Below are positions 25,494 to 34,394 of a stretch of 64,000 bases of DNA, in pieces. The notes beneath the pieces were generated by a model. That model was given only the letters and a program-made list of their open reading frames with translations. It did no database searches and was not told where the DNA came from. The DNA comes from a virus. The stretch covers positions 33,601 through 97,600 of the IMG/VR virus record IMGVR_UViG_3300020000_000010; one strand, written 5' to 3'. Both the position numbers and the translations under genes were made by a program. Positions within the stretch are counted from its first letter, which is position 1. The number at the start of each line of letters is the position of its first letter.

Positions 25494-27054
25494 TAAATTC
25501 TAGTTTAATAGTATCTCTTAAAGCCTCTATTCCTTCTTTAACCATTAGAATTTCAGCAGAACTCATAATATAGTTTTCTGTTCCTATCTTTGAGGATTCT
25601 ATAACCTTAAGAATATTATCTAAACTAATAATAGCAGCTTCTTCAACTTCTTTTACTTTTTCCACATTTATTTTTTTTGTTTTATTATTCTTTTTTTTTT
25701 CTATCTTTTCTAGATAATCTTTTATTTCATCTTTAGAAGCAGGTCTTAGATAAGTATCATTAACAACAACACTTCTTCCTGTTAATTCATTTCTAATATC
25801 TCTTCTATTATCATGATTATGAACCATGATTTTACAAATATCTCCTTTATTTACAGCAGGTTTATCCTTATCTTCACCATCAACATATACTAGACTACTT
25901 GTTACAAACACATATATAATATCATTAAGATTATACATTTCATTATAATAAAACCAGAAGGGATTTACTTTAACTCTATCTAATTTCTCATCAATAATAT
26001 AGACTTCTTCTAAATTTTTATCATTATTAAGTTTAGCTACTCCAGTACAGAAATACCAGTTATCTCTTATTAAAGAAATATCTTGTCCTCCAGCTCTAGT
26101 AGTTGTTGCTTGACACTTTAACCATCTATTAACTACTTCTTTTCCTCTATAAGTATATTGTAGATTAAAAGTTTTTATAGGAGTAGAAATAATAGGTTTC
26201 TGTTCTACAAAAGAGTTATTATTATGATTTTCTCCTTGTAGTTCTTCTAACCATTCATCATAATGATTATTTCTATTTCTCCAATTATTATTAGTATTAG
26301 TTTTTGGTAAAATTCCAGGAAAAGGCTTTTTAGCTATTTTAAACTGGTTTTTTACTTTACCATTCTTAATAATATATAAATAGTCTTCTTTAAACTCTAT
26401 AATATTCTTACAGTTTATTGATTTTAAAGATTTCTCTATAGAAGAAATATACATTCCTTCGTCTCCTATACCTCTATATAAAGGTCTTTCTTTGTTTCTA
26501 TATACATAAAGAGTATCGGGAGTATTTGTATCTGTAAAAATTAATGCTGCTGCTCCTTCAAATTTACTTAAACAGTATAAATTCTGTTCTTTATTTAAAG
26601 ATGCTGCTAGTATCATACTATCTACATCATAATCTCTACTAGATAAACCTAGGTTGCCACAAAGTATCCAGGGATTATCTAAAGTTCCATTATGTGCTAA
26701 AACAATATTACCATATTGAAAAGGATGAGCATTATTAAGGCTATTAACACCATAAGTTGCTTGTCTAACATGTCCTATTAATACACTATCTTGTTGTATT
26801 TCATTATAGAAGTCTGAAGTAATATATTCGCTAGATTTCTTTAATGATTTCTTTATTCCTGTTTTAGGAGTATAAATGCCTGTAGCATCTTTACCTCTTT
26901 CTTCATTCCAGAATAATAATTGAGCTATTTTACTTTTATCAAAGAGATAATCTATAGCTGAAAACCCAACTAGACCACAGCCTAATTGGGATTGAAGTTT
27001 TTTAGATCCAAAGATAAATTGAATAAAATAACTTATTGTTATTAATAATAACAT
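25444..27054 (-). CDS. Second class II glutamine amidotransferase, with N-terminal hydrophobic extension
   Basis: 536 residues. The Ntn domain begins CGLVGFSAIDYLF at residue 25, with ERGKDATGIY, IGHVRQATYG, NAHPF, LAHNGTLDN and DVDSMILAAS: all glutaminase elements. The catalytic Cys is not at position 2. It follows a 24-residue hydrophobic leader (MLLLITISYFIQFIFGSKKL), and no start codon lies next to the Cys, so cleavage after Gly24 or a propeptide is needed for activity. The C-terminal 250 residues hold a linker (ENHNNNSFVEQK) and beta-rich domain of unknown role. Confidence 0.8.
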   Translation of the reverse strand: MLLLITISYFIQFIFGSKKLQSQLGCGLVGFSAIDYLFDKSKIAQLLFWNEERGKDATGIYTPKTGIKKSLKKSSEYITSDFYNEIQQDSVLIGHVRQATYGVNSLNNAHPFQYGNIVLAHNGTLDNPWILCGNLGLSSRDYDVDSMILAASLNKEQNLYCLSKFEGAAALIFTDTNTPDTLYVYRNKERPLYRGIGDEGMYISSIEKSLKSINCKNIIEFKEDYLYIIKNGKVKNQFKIAKKPFPGILPKTNTNNNWRNRNNHYDEWLEELQGENHNNNSFVEQKPIISTPIKTFNLQYTYRGKEVVNRWLKCQATTTRAGGQDISLIRDNWYFCTGVAKLNNDKNLEEVYIIDEKLDRVKVNPFWFYYNEMYNLNDIIYVFVTSSLVYVDGEDKDKPAVNKGDICKIMVHNHDNRRDIRNELTGRSVVVNDTYLRPASKDEIKDYLEKIEKKKNNKTKKINVEKVKEVEEAAIISLDNILKVIESSKIGTENYIMSSAEILMVKEGIEALRDTIKLEFNEIITEASQQEEHVDI

Positions 27055-27074
27055 ATTTTTATTTGTTTTATAGA

Positions 27075-29232
27075 TTATAAATCTTCAAGATCTCTCATTC
27101 TTGCTCTATGATGTTCTAAGATATTTTGCATTGCTTCTTGTTGCCTTCTTTCTATTTCATTTGCTTCTCTAAATTCTACATCATTATTGATTACAAGAGG
27201 TTCTACTGGTGGTACAACTCCATCAAAAAATCTAACAGGATTATAAATTCTAGCCTCAGGTTCTAGGTAAATATCTTGCATTAAATCTTTAATATAACTT
27301 TCATTAAATTTCGCAAAAGCACTATTCTTATCCTTTTTCTTATTTAAATCAGGAACAGGAATCTTATATTTCTTAATTAGTTTTTCTGCTAATTCTTTAT
27401 CTTGAGTGTTAATACAAGAAACTATATTTTCTTTTTCTTTTTCTATTAATTTATCAAAATTCTTATTGTTATTAATAAAATCAATAGCATTATGGACATT
27501 GTTGAATACCCATTCTATTAGGTTATCATTAAAGATCCAGAAGTTGCTTAATACCCTAAATTCTAAGCCAAACTTTGGGAATCTTATTTCTCCAGCTTTA
27601 CCATACATTTTCCTTCTTTCTTTATCTTCATCATAAAGAATAGAAGGTACTCCTAAAAATAAATCAAAAGCTTTTGCAATTCTTAAACTATCATCTAAAT
27701 TAGGATTATCATATCCACAGTGCAAATGTCCGCCCGAACATCTGTAGTTACCATTAGGTTTTGGAGATCTGTTTTCACAACATTCCCAAGCATTAATAGA
27801 TCCTTCACAACCAAAAATTTTTGCTTGTTTATGCTCTAAATATTTAGGATCAAATTCAGCACTAGGAGAAGGATCAATAACCAAAGTATTTGGTAGTTTA
27901 TTCTTTCTTACATAATCTAAAACATAATTTATAGAGGCTATTAACTCTTCACTACTCCTACTTGGAGGTATATTAACAACTAGTTTCTTTCTAGCCAGAC
28001 TATCCCTTCATCCCTAAGGATGGATCTATTATAGTCGTTGCACGTCTCTTTATTTAATATATCATCAAATAAACAATCACATTTTTTCCTTGTTTATTTT
28101 CAATATTAAAATAGATTTCGCTCAGGATTCCTTACGCTGGTTCCCTGAATTTAAGATCTTTTTTTAATTTATAATTACTTATAAACTGAGCTTTAAGATA
28201 TTTTCTTTCTAGATAAATATCTGCGTTTTTATATAAAAATTCGATTAACATTTTACAATTTACAAAATTTATAATATGTATTCGATATAAATTTTTATAT
28301 AAATATAGTCTGTTTTTAATTAAATTATCATCAAAAAATTTTTTAATTTTATCAATAAATAATTTACTTGCAGAAACTATACTTATACAACAATTATACT
28401 CTTTTTTGTTTTTGTTTTTAAAAAAAGAAATACAACCATCTCCGTCTATTACTCCTCTTAAAAAATCCCAAGTTATTGGTATTTTTATATCAAGAGTTTT
28501 AGATTTATTTCTGGTTATTCCTAAATTTATAAGAAAATTAGTAACACTTATAGAAGAAAAACTAAAATTAGACATAAAGTGTCCTTTATATTTAGAATGT
28601 TCTGTTTTATAAATAGGCAAATTACTATTTATAAAAATTTTATATTTTTCAATATGTTCTAAATCTTTGGAATTTAATCCTAAAGTTATTCTATTTCTAT
28701 AAATTCCGCCATCTGTTGCTAATAATCCTAACCAATATTGAGTTTCTCTATCCTCTAAATTAATGAATGGATTATGTTTTACATTTCTTATTTTATCCAT
28801 TCCTCTTCTTCTATTAGAATCGGCTCTTTCTTTTATATTATTCCAAACATTATATTTAATACAAATATCTTTAAGTGTCTCATATGCAACCTTATATTTA
28901 TATTTAATATCCTGAATGTTTACTTTATCATTATAATCTTTAATTAAATCTTCCTCTCTTCCAACCATTTTTTATTAATTTTGACCACAAAGATAACTAT
29001 AATTTTTCACAAAAACAAATTTTTATATAGTTATTTAATTAGTTTACTCTCCTGCTACCCCATCTTCCTGTAAAGCATATCCTGTTTTTCCTTCAGGACT
29101 TATATCAATTGGTTCTTTTTTAGTACCTCCTATTAATCCAATTGCAGGGATAAATTCCCCGGTATTCTTATTCTTTAAAAAAAACTCAGGATCTCCTCCT
29201 ATAGTTATATTTTCAATTTTATTTCTACTCAT
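27075..29232 (-). CDS. phiEco32-type COOH-NH2 ligase, interrupted by a group I intron
   Basis: Exon 1 is 29232-29046 (IGGDPEFFLKN, IGLIGGTKKEP, QEDGVAGE) and exon 2 is 27976-27075 (NIPPSRSSEELIAS, SGGHLHCGYDNP, LEFRVLSNFW). Joining the exons after the T at 29046 restores the frame (1089 nt, 362 residues) and rebuilds the junction GVAGEFNIPPSRS, the EFNIPP motif I recall from this family. Iyer and colleagues (2009) described such glutamine-synthetase-like ligases next to ATP-grasp and glutaminase genes in phiEco32-like phages and predicted peptide-like conjugation. GGDPEFF and SGGHLH are the likely ATP/metal residues. Unspliced, both halves are inactive. Confidence 0.88.
28132..28968 (-). CDS. 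LAGLIDADG homing endonuclease (intron-encoded)
   Basis: 278 residues with two LAGLIDADG helices: YWLGLLATDGG (about residue 78) and FLRGVIDGDGC (about residue 170). It is thus a single-chain two-motif enzyme. The N-terminus has a helix-turn-helix-like DNA contact region (KDYNDKVNIQDIKYKYK). It would cut intron-less alleles of the ligase gene and spread the intron. It has its own host-type promoter within the intron. Confidence 0.92.
   Translation of the reverse strand: MVGREEDLIKDYNDKVNIQDIKYKYKVAYETLKDICIKYNVWNNIKERADSNRRRGMDKIRNVKHNPFINLEDRETQYWLGLLATDGGIYRNRITLGLNSKDLEHIEKYKIFINSNLPIYKTEHSKYKGHFMSNFSFSSISVTNFLINLGITRNKSKTLDIKIPITWDFLRGVIDGDGCISFFKNKNKKEYNCCISIVSASKLFIDKIKKFFDDNLIKNRLYLYKNLYRIHIINFVNCKMLIEFLYKNADIYLERKYLKAQFISNYKLKKDLKFREPA
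28988..29019 (-). promoter_or_regulatory. Host-type promoter inside the intron
   Basis: Minus strand TTTG, 20 bases, TATCTTTG: an exact match to the Bacteroidota TTTG-N20-TAnnTTTG form. The predicted start near 28981 lies 13 bases before the homing endonuclease ATG, so the endonuclease can be made independently of the ligase transcript. Confidence 0.85.
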
Positions 29233-29237
29233 ATTAA

Positions 29238-29870
29238 TTATTCTTTATTTAATAATTCTAACACTAATCCTTGCATATATTTTACTGTATCACAGTTTAG
29301 ATCCATCCATTCAGGATGAGATTGTATTCCTAAACATTTAGTTTTAGGAAAGAATATAATCTCTACTTCTTTCTTATCTTTCATATCTATTTCTTCATCC
29401 TTACCATTTAAATAAGTATGAGAGAAGTTTGGTGCCCAACCAAGTATTTGAAAGTCTTCTTCTGGAAGATTATAAGGATAGGCCATCTGATGATGAGAAC
29501 TTGTTACAGGTAATATTTTACCATCAAAAGTAAGAATATTATGTGAGGAGTTATGAGACATATGCTGGATTAACTTGCCAGAATTCATAACTACTAAAAA
29601 TTGATTTCCTCTACAAGCCCCTAGGCATGGGATTTTCAACTCTAAAGCCTTATTAAAACATATTTGTTCAAAATCATCTCTCCTTTTATTAAAAGAAGTA
29701 TATTTTCCTTTCTGTTCTCCATAAAGTTCTGGACATATATCTTCTCCTCCTGTAAATAGTACAAGATCTGCTTCTTCTAGCTTACTAGCAAAGATATAAC
29801 CTATTGGATGTAACCAATTAGCATAATCTAAAGAATTTCCTACTACATATACTTTTTTTTTATTGCTCAT
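29238..29870 (-). CDS. Class I glutamine amidotransferase / peptidase C26-like
   Basis: 210 residues. LVLFTGGEDICPELYGE, nucleophile elbow LGACRGNQFLV (Cys), and SHPEW (His and Glu), the complete triad. GGEDICPxLYG is typical of gamma-glutamyl-GABA hydrolase-like C26 enzymes. It could feed ammonia to a ligase or cleave gamma-glutamyl conjugates made by it. It is 5 bp from the COOH-NH2 ligase gene. Confidence 0.9.
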   Translation of the reverse strand: MSNKKKVYVVGNSLDYANWLHPIGYIFASKLEEADLVLFTGGEDICPELYGEQKGKYTSFNKRRDDFEQICFNKALELKIPCLGACRGNQFLVVMNSGKLIQHMSHNSSHNILTFDGKILPVTSSHHQMAYPYNLPEEDFQILGWAPNFSHTYLNGKDEEIDMKDKKEVEIIFFPKTKCLGIQSHPEWMDLNCDTVKYMQGLVLELLNKE

Positions 29871-30525
29871 TTATTCCTTCCATTATTTTTTTATATTTAC
29901 CTTGTTTATATAGTTCTCTAAGTTCATTAAAGTTTTGTTCTTCTTTATTATTAAAAAAACTATGAATATTTGTATGATTTGCTTTTAATAGTAAATCAAA
30001 TAAATCTTCAGGTTTATCATAGAATTTAGCTTCTCCACTAACCAAAGCATGATTACTATTATAAATACTAAAAGAAGTACTATAATGAGCTAATATCAAA
30101 AGATTTAATTTATTTATATCTTCTATTTCTTCTATTAACCTAAACCATTCTTCAATTATAGGTTTTGAAGTATTTTCATATAAATATCTAAGTAAAGTTA
30201 AAGTTATCTTTAAAATTATAGGATTTTTATCATTAATAACTTTAATTCCAAAATATTTTTTATTATTATGAATAATATCTCCTAATATTTCAGATTCAAA
30301 TCCTAATTCTTTTAATAAATTTATATACTTTTCTGTATCTTCTAAAGAATATTCACAATATTTATCTTGGATATGATTTTTATACCTATCTATTAGTAAA
30401 GTTACATATTCTATATTTTTTAAAGTATCACTATGAAAAATAACTCTAAAACAAATATTATCAATATCTGCTCTTTCTACCTCTTCTCCGTTATGTTTAT
30501 ATAAAAAACTAGTGCTGTAACTCAT
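29860..30525 (-). CDS. Hypothetical protein of the ligase cluster
   Basis: 221 residues, beta-alpha mix, no catalytic signature (EEVERADIDNICFRVIFHSD ... EEWFRLIEEIEDINKLN). Overlapping codons with both neighbours tie it to the amidotransferase and ATP-grasp genes. It may be a substrate, carrier or specificity subunit. Confidence 0.5.
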   Translation of the reverse strand: MSYSTSFLYKHNGEEVERADIDNICFRVIFHSDTLKNIEYVTLLIDRYKNHIQDKYCEYSLEDTEKYINLLKELGFESEILGDIIHNNKKYFGIKVINDKNPIILKITLTLLRYLYENTSKPIIEEWFRLIEEIEDINKLNLLILAHYSTSFSIYNSNHALVSGEAKFYDKPEDLFDLLLKANHTNIHSFFNNKEEQNFNELRELYKQGKYKKIMEGINEQ

Positions 30526-31369
30526 ATTTCTTCATTAGAATTTTAGGAATTTGTTCTTTGTATTTTTGTAAAGTAATTTCACCAAAGCTGGGAGCTGATG
30601 CAGACTCGCAAATATTCCATTTAGGATTATCTCTTTCTTCCCCATTTTTAGATCCTTGAACCATAACGTCAAAAGCTCCAATATCCAATTTTAGAGATTT
30701 TAATGCTTTAACACAATCTTCTACAATTAAATTCCAGTTATTAGGTTTTTTAAATGTAGGATTACTTTCTAAAGCCCAAGAACAAACACTATCATGTTTT
30801 TGCCAAGTGCCTTCAGGAGCATCATTTTTAAGCAATTTCCTACATGTATAAAAACAACCATCTTCTGTAATATGAAGCCTATATTCTCTAAAATATTTTA
30901 CAAAAACTTCCAGTATATAGTTATTCATATCTTTGTCTCTCATCCAAGTTTCTAATTCTTGTTGAGTATCCAATTTATAATTTCCTGTGCCTCTAGAACC
31001 ATAGATATGCTTAGCTATAATTGGATATGGTAGTTGTGAAATATTTGTAATATTATTAGGATTATTTTCTTTAACAAAAGATCCTTCGTTATTTTTAACC
31101 CACCAATCTGCTGTTTTTACTTTTTCATTTGTAAAACAGTTTTTCATCCTAAACTTATTAGCAGAATTTCTAACTCCTTCTATAGAGTTACATTCAATTC
31201 TATCAGCTTCAGCATTAGTAGTACTTCCTAACCTTACCACAGACCTAAAAGGAAAGTATCCTAAAGCTCCTTTTTCTCTAAGAGGGCTATGTGATCCATG
31301 CCTGGATAGGATTAATGGCCTGAATTTAGTAAAAACCTTATTTAAAGGTTTCTTTTTATTTTTTATCAT
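30509..31369 (-). CDS. ATP-grasp carboxylate-amine ligase
   Basis: 286 residues. YPIIAKHIYGSRGTGNYKL is the ATP-binding strand and flexible loop; NYILEVFVKYFREYRLHIT supplies the EVF/R element; LDIGAFDVMVQGS and NICESASAPS form the metal-binding end with the Asp and Glu/Asn residues of the fold. RimK-like ATP-grasp ligases join amino acids to carboxylates through an acyl-phosphate. With the amidoligases and amidotransferases this makes a multi-enzyme conjugation cluster. Confidence 0.85.
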   Translation of the reverse strand: MIKNKKKPLNKVFTKFRPLILSRHGSHSPLREKGALGYFPFRSVVRLGSTTNAEADRIECNSIEGVRNSANKFRMKNCFTNEKVKTADWWVKNNEGSFVKENNPNNITNISQLPYPIIAKHIYGSRGTGNYKLDTQQELETWMRDKDMNNYILEVFVKYFREYRLHITEDGCFYTCRKLLKNDAPEGTWQKHDSVCSWALESNPTFKKPNNWNLIVEDCVKALKSLKLDIGAFDVMVQGSKNGEERDNPKWNICESASAPSFGEITLQKYKEQIPKILMKKYELQH

Positions 31370-32063
31370 TGAATATTAATTTAAAATTTTTTCTATAATC
31401 TTTATATTCTATTCCTGTTTTAGTATCTACTGTTGTAATTATAGAAGATCTTTTAGGATAACCCATAGGATTAAGACCATCAATCTTTATAATAACCCTA
31501 CTAATAGATTTATCTATTTTATCATCTATTCCTTTATATCTAACTACTCTGTTTATTTTATATGTTTTATCTCTTTTAGGTTCTCTATTTAGGTTAGGAC
31601 TAATATATTCACACTCAGAATGTAAAAAAGTTAAATTACCATATTCTGTTTCTATTACCAAACAATCTAAAGTCTTATTTAGCTTTTTACTATGTTTAGC
31701 TTCATCTCTTTTATAGTTAGAATATATTTTATTAGTACAATTCTTTTTCTTTATTCTAAATCCATATACTTCCGCACTTTCTTTATAATCTAATACTTTT
31801 ACTTTATTAAATAAAGGACTTAAATCTTTTTGTTGAGCTGTAGGTAATTCTTGTATTCTTGAACTTTCTATACAAACATATTCAAAAAGATTACTATTTA
31901 TCCTACAATAAACAAAGCTTTTATCTTGTACTCCTATTTCTTTAACATCTTTAATAAAGATACAATATAAACTAGAAGAAATATTTACTCCTAATTTTAA
32001 TTCACAGGACATTGTAAATTCGTTTGTAACTTTATAATTAATAATATCTCCTTTTTTTATCAC
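31356..32063 (-). CDS. Hypothetical protein, SH3-like beta domains
   Basis: 235 residues starting MIKKGDIINYKVTNEF; two or three small beta domains (KGDIINYKV; LDYKESAEVYGFRI; DKTYKINRVVRYKG). The KGDIxxY element also occurs in the C-terminal part of the 22765-24051 amidotransferase. No family assigned. It overlaps the ATP-grasp gene by 14 bp. Confidence 0.5.
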   Translation of the reverse strand: MIKKGDIINYKVTNEFTMSCELKLGVNISSSLYCIFIKDVKEIGVQDKSFVYCRINSNLFEYVCIESSRIQELPTAQQKDLSPLFNKVKVLDYKESAEVYGFRIKKKNCTNKIYSNYKRDEAKHSKKLNKTLDCLVIETEYGNLTFLHSECEYISPNLNREPKRDKTYKINRVVRYKGIDDKIDKSISRVIIKIDGLNPMGYPKRSSIITTVDTKTGIEYKDYRKNFKLIFNDKK

Positions 32064-32065
32064 AA

Positions 32066-34123
32066 TTATCCAAATATTAATTCTTGTTGTTTATTCTCTT
32101 CTTTTTTATTTTCTATATTTCCTTTTTCAATTAAATTGATTATTTTATAACATTCGTTAAAATAAAAATCATATTTAATCTTGTAATTAGCTGGATGTAA
32201 ATCAGTTACCATATTTAAAATAGTAACTTTTTCATTAGCAATCATAGAAATTAGTTGTTCTTTTTCTACTTCTTCTAAATCAAATATAGATATCTGATTA
32301 GAATTATCCTCTTTTTTAGCTATTTTCTTTCGTTTAAAGATATATCCTCCTTCTTCTGATATAAAGTACCTATTTGTTTTTTGAAGTGATTCTATAGAAG
32401 ATTTTCCATATTTATCAAAAATATGTAATTCTGCTTTCATTTCTCCTCCTACTTTTTGAGAAGCACAAAAATCTAATATATCTTCTGAACTTAGGATAGT
32501 TTCTTCAATAGGTATTTCATTAACAAAATATTCTTTTAGGGCCTTATAGATAATAGCAAAATCTGTAGATTTGTTTATTGTTTTTTCTGTTTCAAAGTCT
32601 CCTTTTTCTTTAACTTTTCTAGTAACAATTCCAGATACTCTATCTTTTGTTTCTGAAATAGCATAATAACAGTTTATATCTCTAAAAATTAAGGATTTAT
32701 ATTCTCCTACTTCTAGTTCAAATCCTGTTTTATTTTGCCAATTACCAAGAATATCATAATATAAACCTATTTTTGATTCATTAACTATACATTCTATACC
32801 ATCAGTATTTGAGCTAATAACTTTAATTCCATAGTTTTCTAAATCTTCTATTAGCATTAATAGAAAGAACTGACAATTAATAGTTACCCTATATGCTGCT
32901 AAAGGATCATATAACCAAGAGAATTTAGATAGAAATTTACCAAAAAAGGAATTAATGACAATCTTTAATCCTTCAGATTCTGATACTCTTTTGTTCTTTT
33001 TAGCCTCTAATCTTTTATTTTTGATATTATTTATTACTTCTACAATCCTATTATTTAAATGATTAGGATATATATTATTATTAATAATATTACTAGGGTA
33101 ATAGGATACTACATCACATGTTAAGATCTTATTTAACCTTTCTTTTTCATCTATTGTTTGATTATATATACTGGGTTTAGTTTCTGAGTGTAATCCTCCT
33201 AATCCTACTACATGAGTTGTAGAACCTATTGTGATCTTGCCTAATTCATTAGATTTTCCATCTCCTTCTTTAGAAGATTCTCCTACTTTTATAGTTTTTC
33301 TTGCTATTTCTTTAAGAAAATTATTTAAGCTAGAGCTTTTAAATTTAATATTACCATAAAATAAAATATCAGAAATATGTATATTCTCTCTTATTGTTCT
33401 TTTATCTTTAAAATCTTCTAAGGATAATCCAGATATAATACTATACTCTTTTTCAAGTATTTTATTACATATAGAAGAATTACTTTCATTCATAAGGTTT
33501 AACCCATAGAACTTACTTAAATCCTTCCTGAGAGTTAATATCTCATTAGAATATTCTCTTAATCTGTTTGTTATTAATACATCATTTTCATTATATTCTA
33601 ATATAAGATCTATCTGTTCTTCCTTAATTTCACTATCAAAAGGAATAGGAAGATCTTGTATTTTAGGCCATTTTAGATTAACAGCACATGCTTTTAGTGA
33701 TTTATAAGGTACTTTATCTAAATATAGTACCTTTTGTAGGTTTATTGTATTAAATAAATTGTGATATTTATATTTGCTTAATCTGTTTAATCCTGTTTTT
33801 TGAATTATATCATTTGAAAATAACCATAGATTATAACATAAATCTAGATAGTTATTATATTTTTTGCTATTTATAGTTAACCATGAGATAATTAAATCAT
33901 CATAGTTAGAATTATTATAACCACATAACCAAAGATCTTTAGTATTTAGAATAAAGCTTTCTAAATCTAAATATTCATTCTTCCTTAATGAAATCTCAAA
34001 TACTTTTTTATCTAAGGTTATGTGGTTATAAAAGGTCACACAAAATAAATTCCTATAAACCTCCACATCATAACACCAAAGGTTATTATTTTTTTCTACC
34101 ATTTTTAAAGTTTTTCTTACCAA
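32066..34123 (-). CDS. Family B DNA polymerase
   Basis: 685 residues. The exonuclease begins LWCYDVEVYRNLFCV (Asp-x-Glu). The polymerase has motif A DVVSYYPSNIIN, motif B IVINSFFGKFLSKFS (K...N..YG equivalent) and motif C VISSNTDGIECIV. In motif C the first Asp of DTD is Asn (NTD), and the final KxY region is poorly seen. This variant occurs, as I recall, in other phage polymerases, so it need not mean loss of activity. The TPR1 region is short, so protein priming is unlikely; a separate primase and helicase are encoded at 17.8-21.5 kb. Confidence 0.88.
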   Translation of the reverse strand: MVRKTLKMVEKNNNLWCYDVEVYRNLFCVTFYNHITLDKKVFEISLRKNEYLDLESFILNTKDLWLCGYNNSNYDDLIISWLTINSKKYNNYLDLCYNLWLFSNDIIQKTGLNRLSKYKYHNLFNTINLQKVLYLDKVPYKSLKACAVNLKWPKIQDLPIPFDSEIKEEQIDLILEYNENDVLITNRLREYSNEILTLRKDLSKFYGLNLMNESNSSICNKILEKEYSIISGLSLEDFKDKRTIRENIHISDILFYGNIKFKSSSLNNFLKEIARKTIKVGESSKEGDGKSNELGKITIGSTTHVVGLGGLHSETKPSIYNQTIDEKERLNKILTCDVVSYYPSNIINNNIYPNHLNNRIVEVINNIKNKRLEAKKNKRVSESEGLKIVINSFFGKFLSKFSWLYDPLAAYRVTINCQFFLLMLIEDLENYGIKVISSNTDGIECIVNESKIGLYYDILGNWQNKTGFELEVGEYKSLIFRDINCYYAISETKDRVSGIVTRKVKEKGDFETEKTINKSTDFAIIYKALKEYFVNEIPIEETILSSEDILDFCASQKVGGEMKAELHIFDKYGKSSIESLQKTNRYFISEEGGYIFKRKKIAKKEDNSNQISIFDLEEVEKEQLISMIANEKVTILNMVTDLHPANYKIKYDFYFNECYKIINLIEKGNIENKKEENKQQELIFG

Positions 34124-34394
34124 ATAAATATATATAAGAATTATGATTAGGATGATAAGATCTTGAATATAGTTTATATTCTCTTTCTTTTAATATATCT
34201 TTCATAATTTTATATTGATCTTGATTAATACTAATTAATAATAAAGCTTTTTCAGAATACCATCTTTCATTAGTATTTAGGAATTCTTTTATTTGTTCTA
34301 TTGTATATTTAGTTTGATCTAAAGCAGTATTTGTATTACCAAAATTACTAAATATTTTTATACCACAACAATAAGGAAATTCATTACTTTGCAT
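34086..34394 (-). CDS. Hypothetical protein
   Basis: 102 residues. FPYCCGIKIFSNFGNT at the N-terminus and a basic C-terminus (KKNFKNGRKK). CCG-type N-termini of this sort occur in small phage proteins. It overlaps the polymerase gene by 38 bp, so translation of the two is probably coupled. Confidence 0.5.
   Translation of the reverse strand: MQSNEFPYCCGIKIFSNFGNTNTALDQTKYTIEQIKEFLNTNERWYSEKALLLISINQDQYKIMKDILKEREYKLYSRSYHPNHNSYIYLFGKKNFKNGRKK

Larger units (their letters stand above)
27977..29045 (-). mobile_element. Group I intron in the COOH-NH2 ligase gene
   Basis: 1069 nt. The 5' exon ends in T (29046) and the intron ends in G (27977), the standard group I borders. The core is visible on the minus strand: GTGCAACGACTAT, with P7 formed by GACTAT (28036-28031) and ATAGTC (28003-27998), and P8 by CATCC-TTAG-GGATG (28022-28009). 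It carries a LAGLIDADG endonuclease gene in its peripheral region, with that gene's own promoter. Removal restores a 362-residue ligase exactly in frame. Confidence 0.88.
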
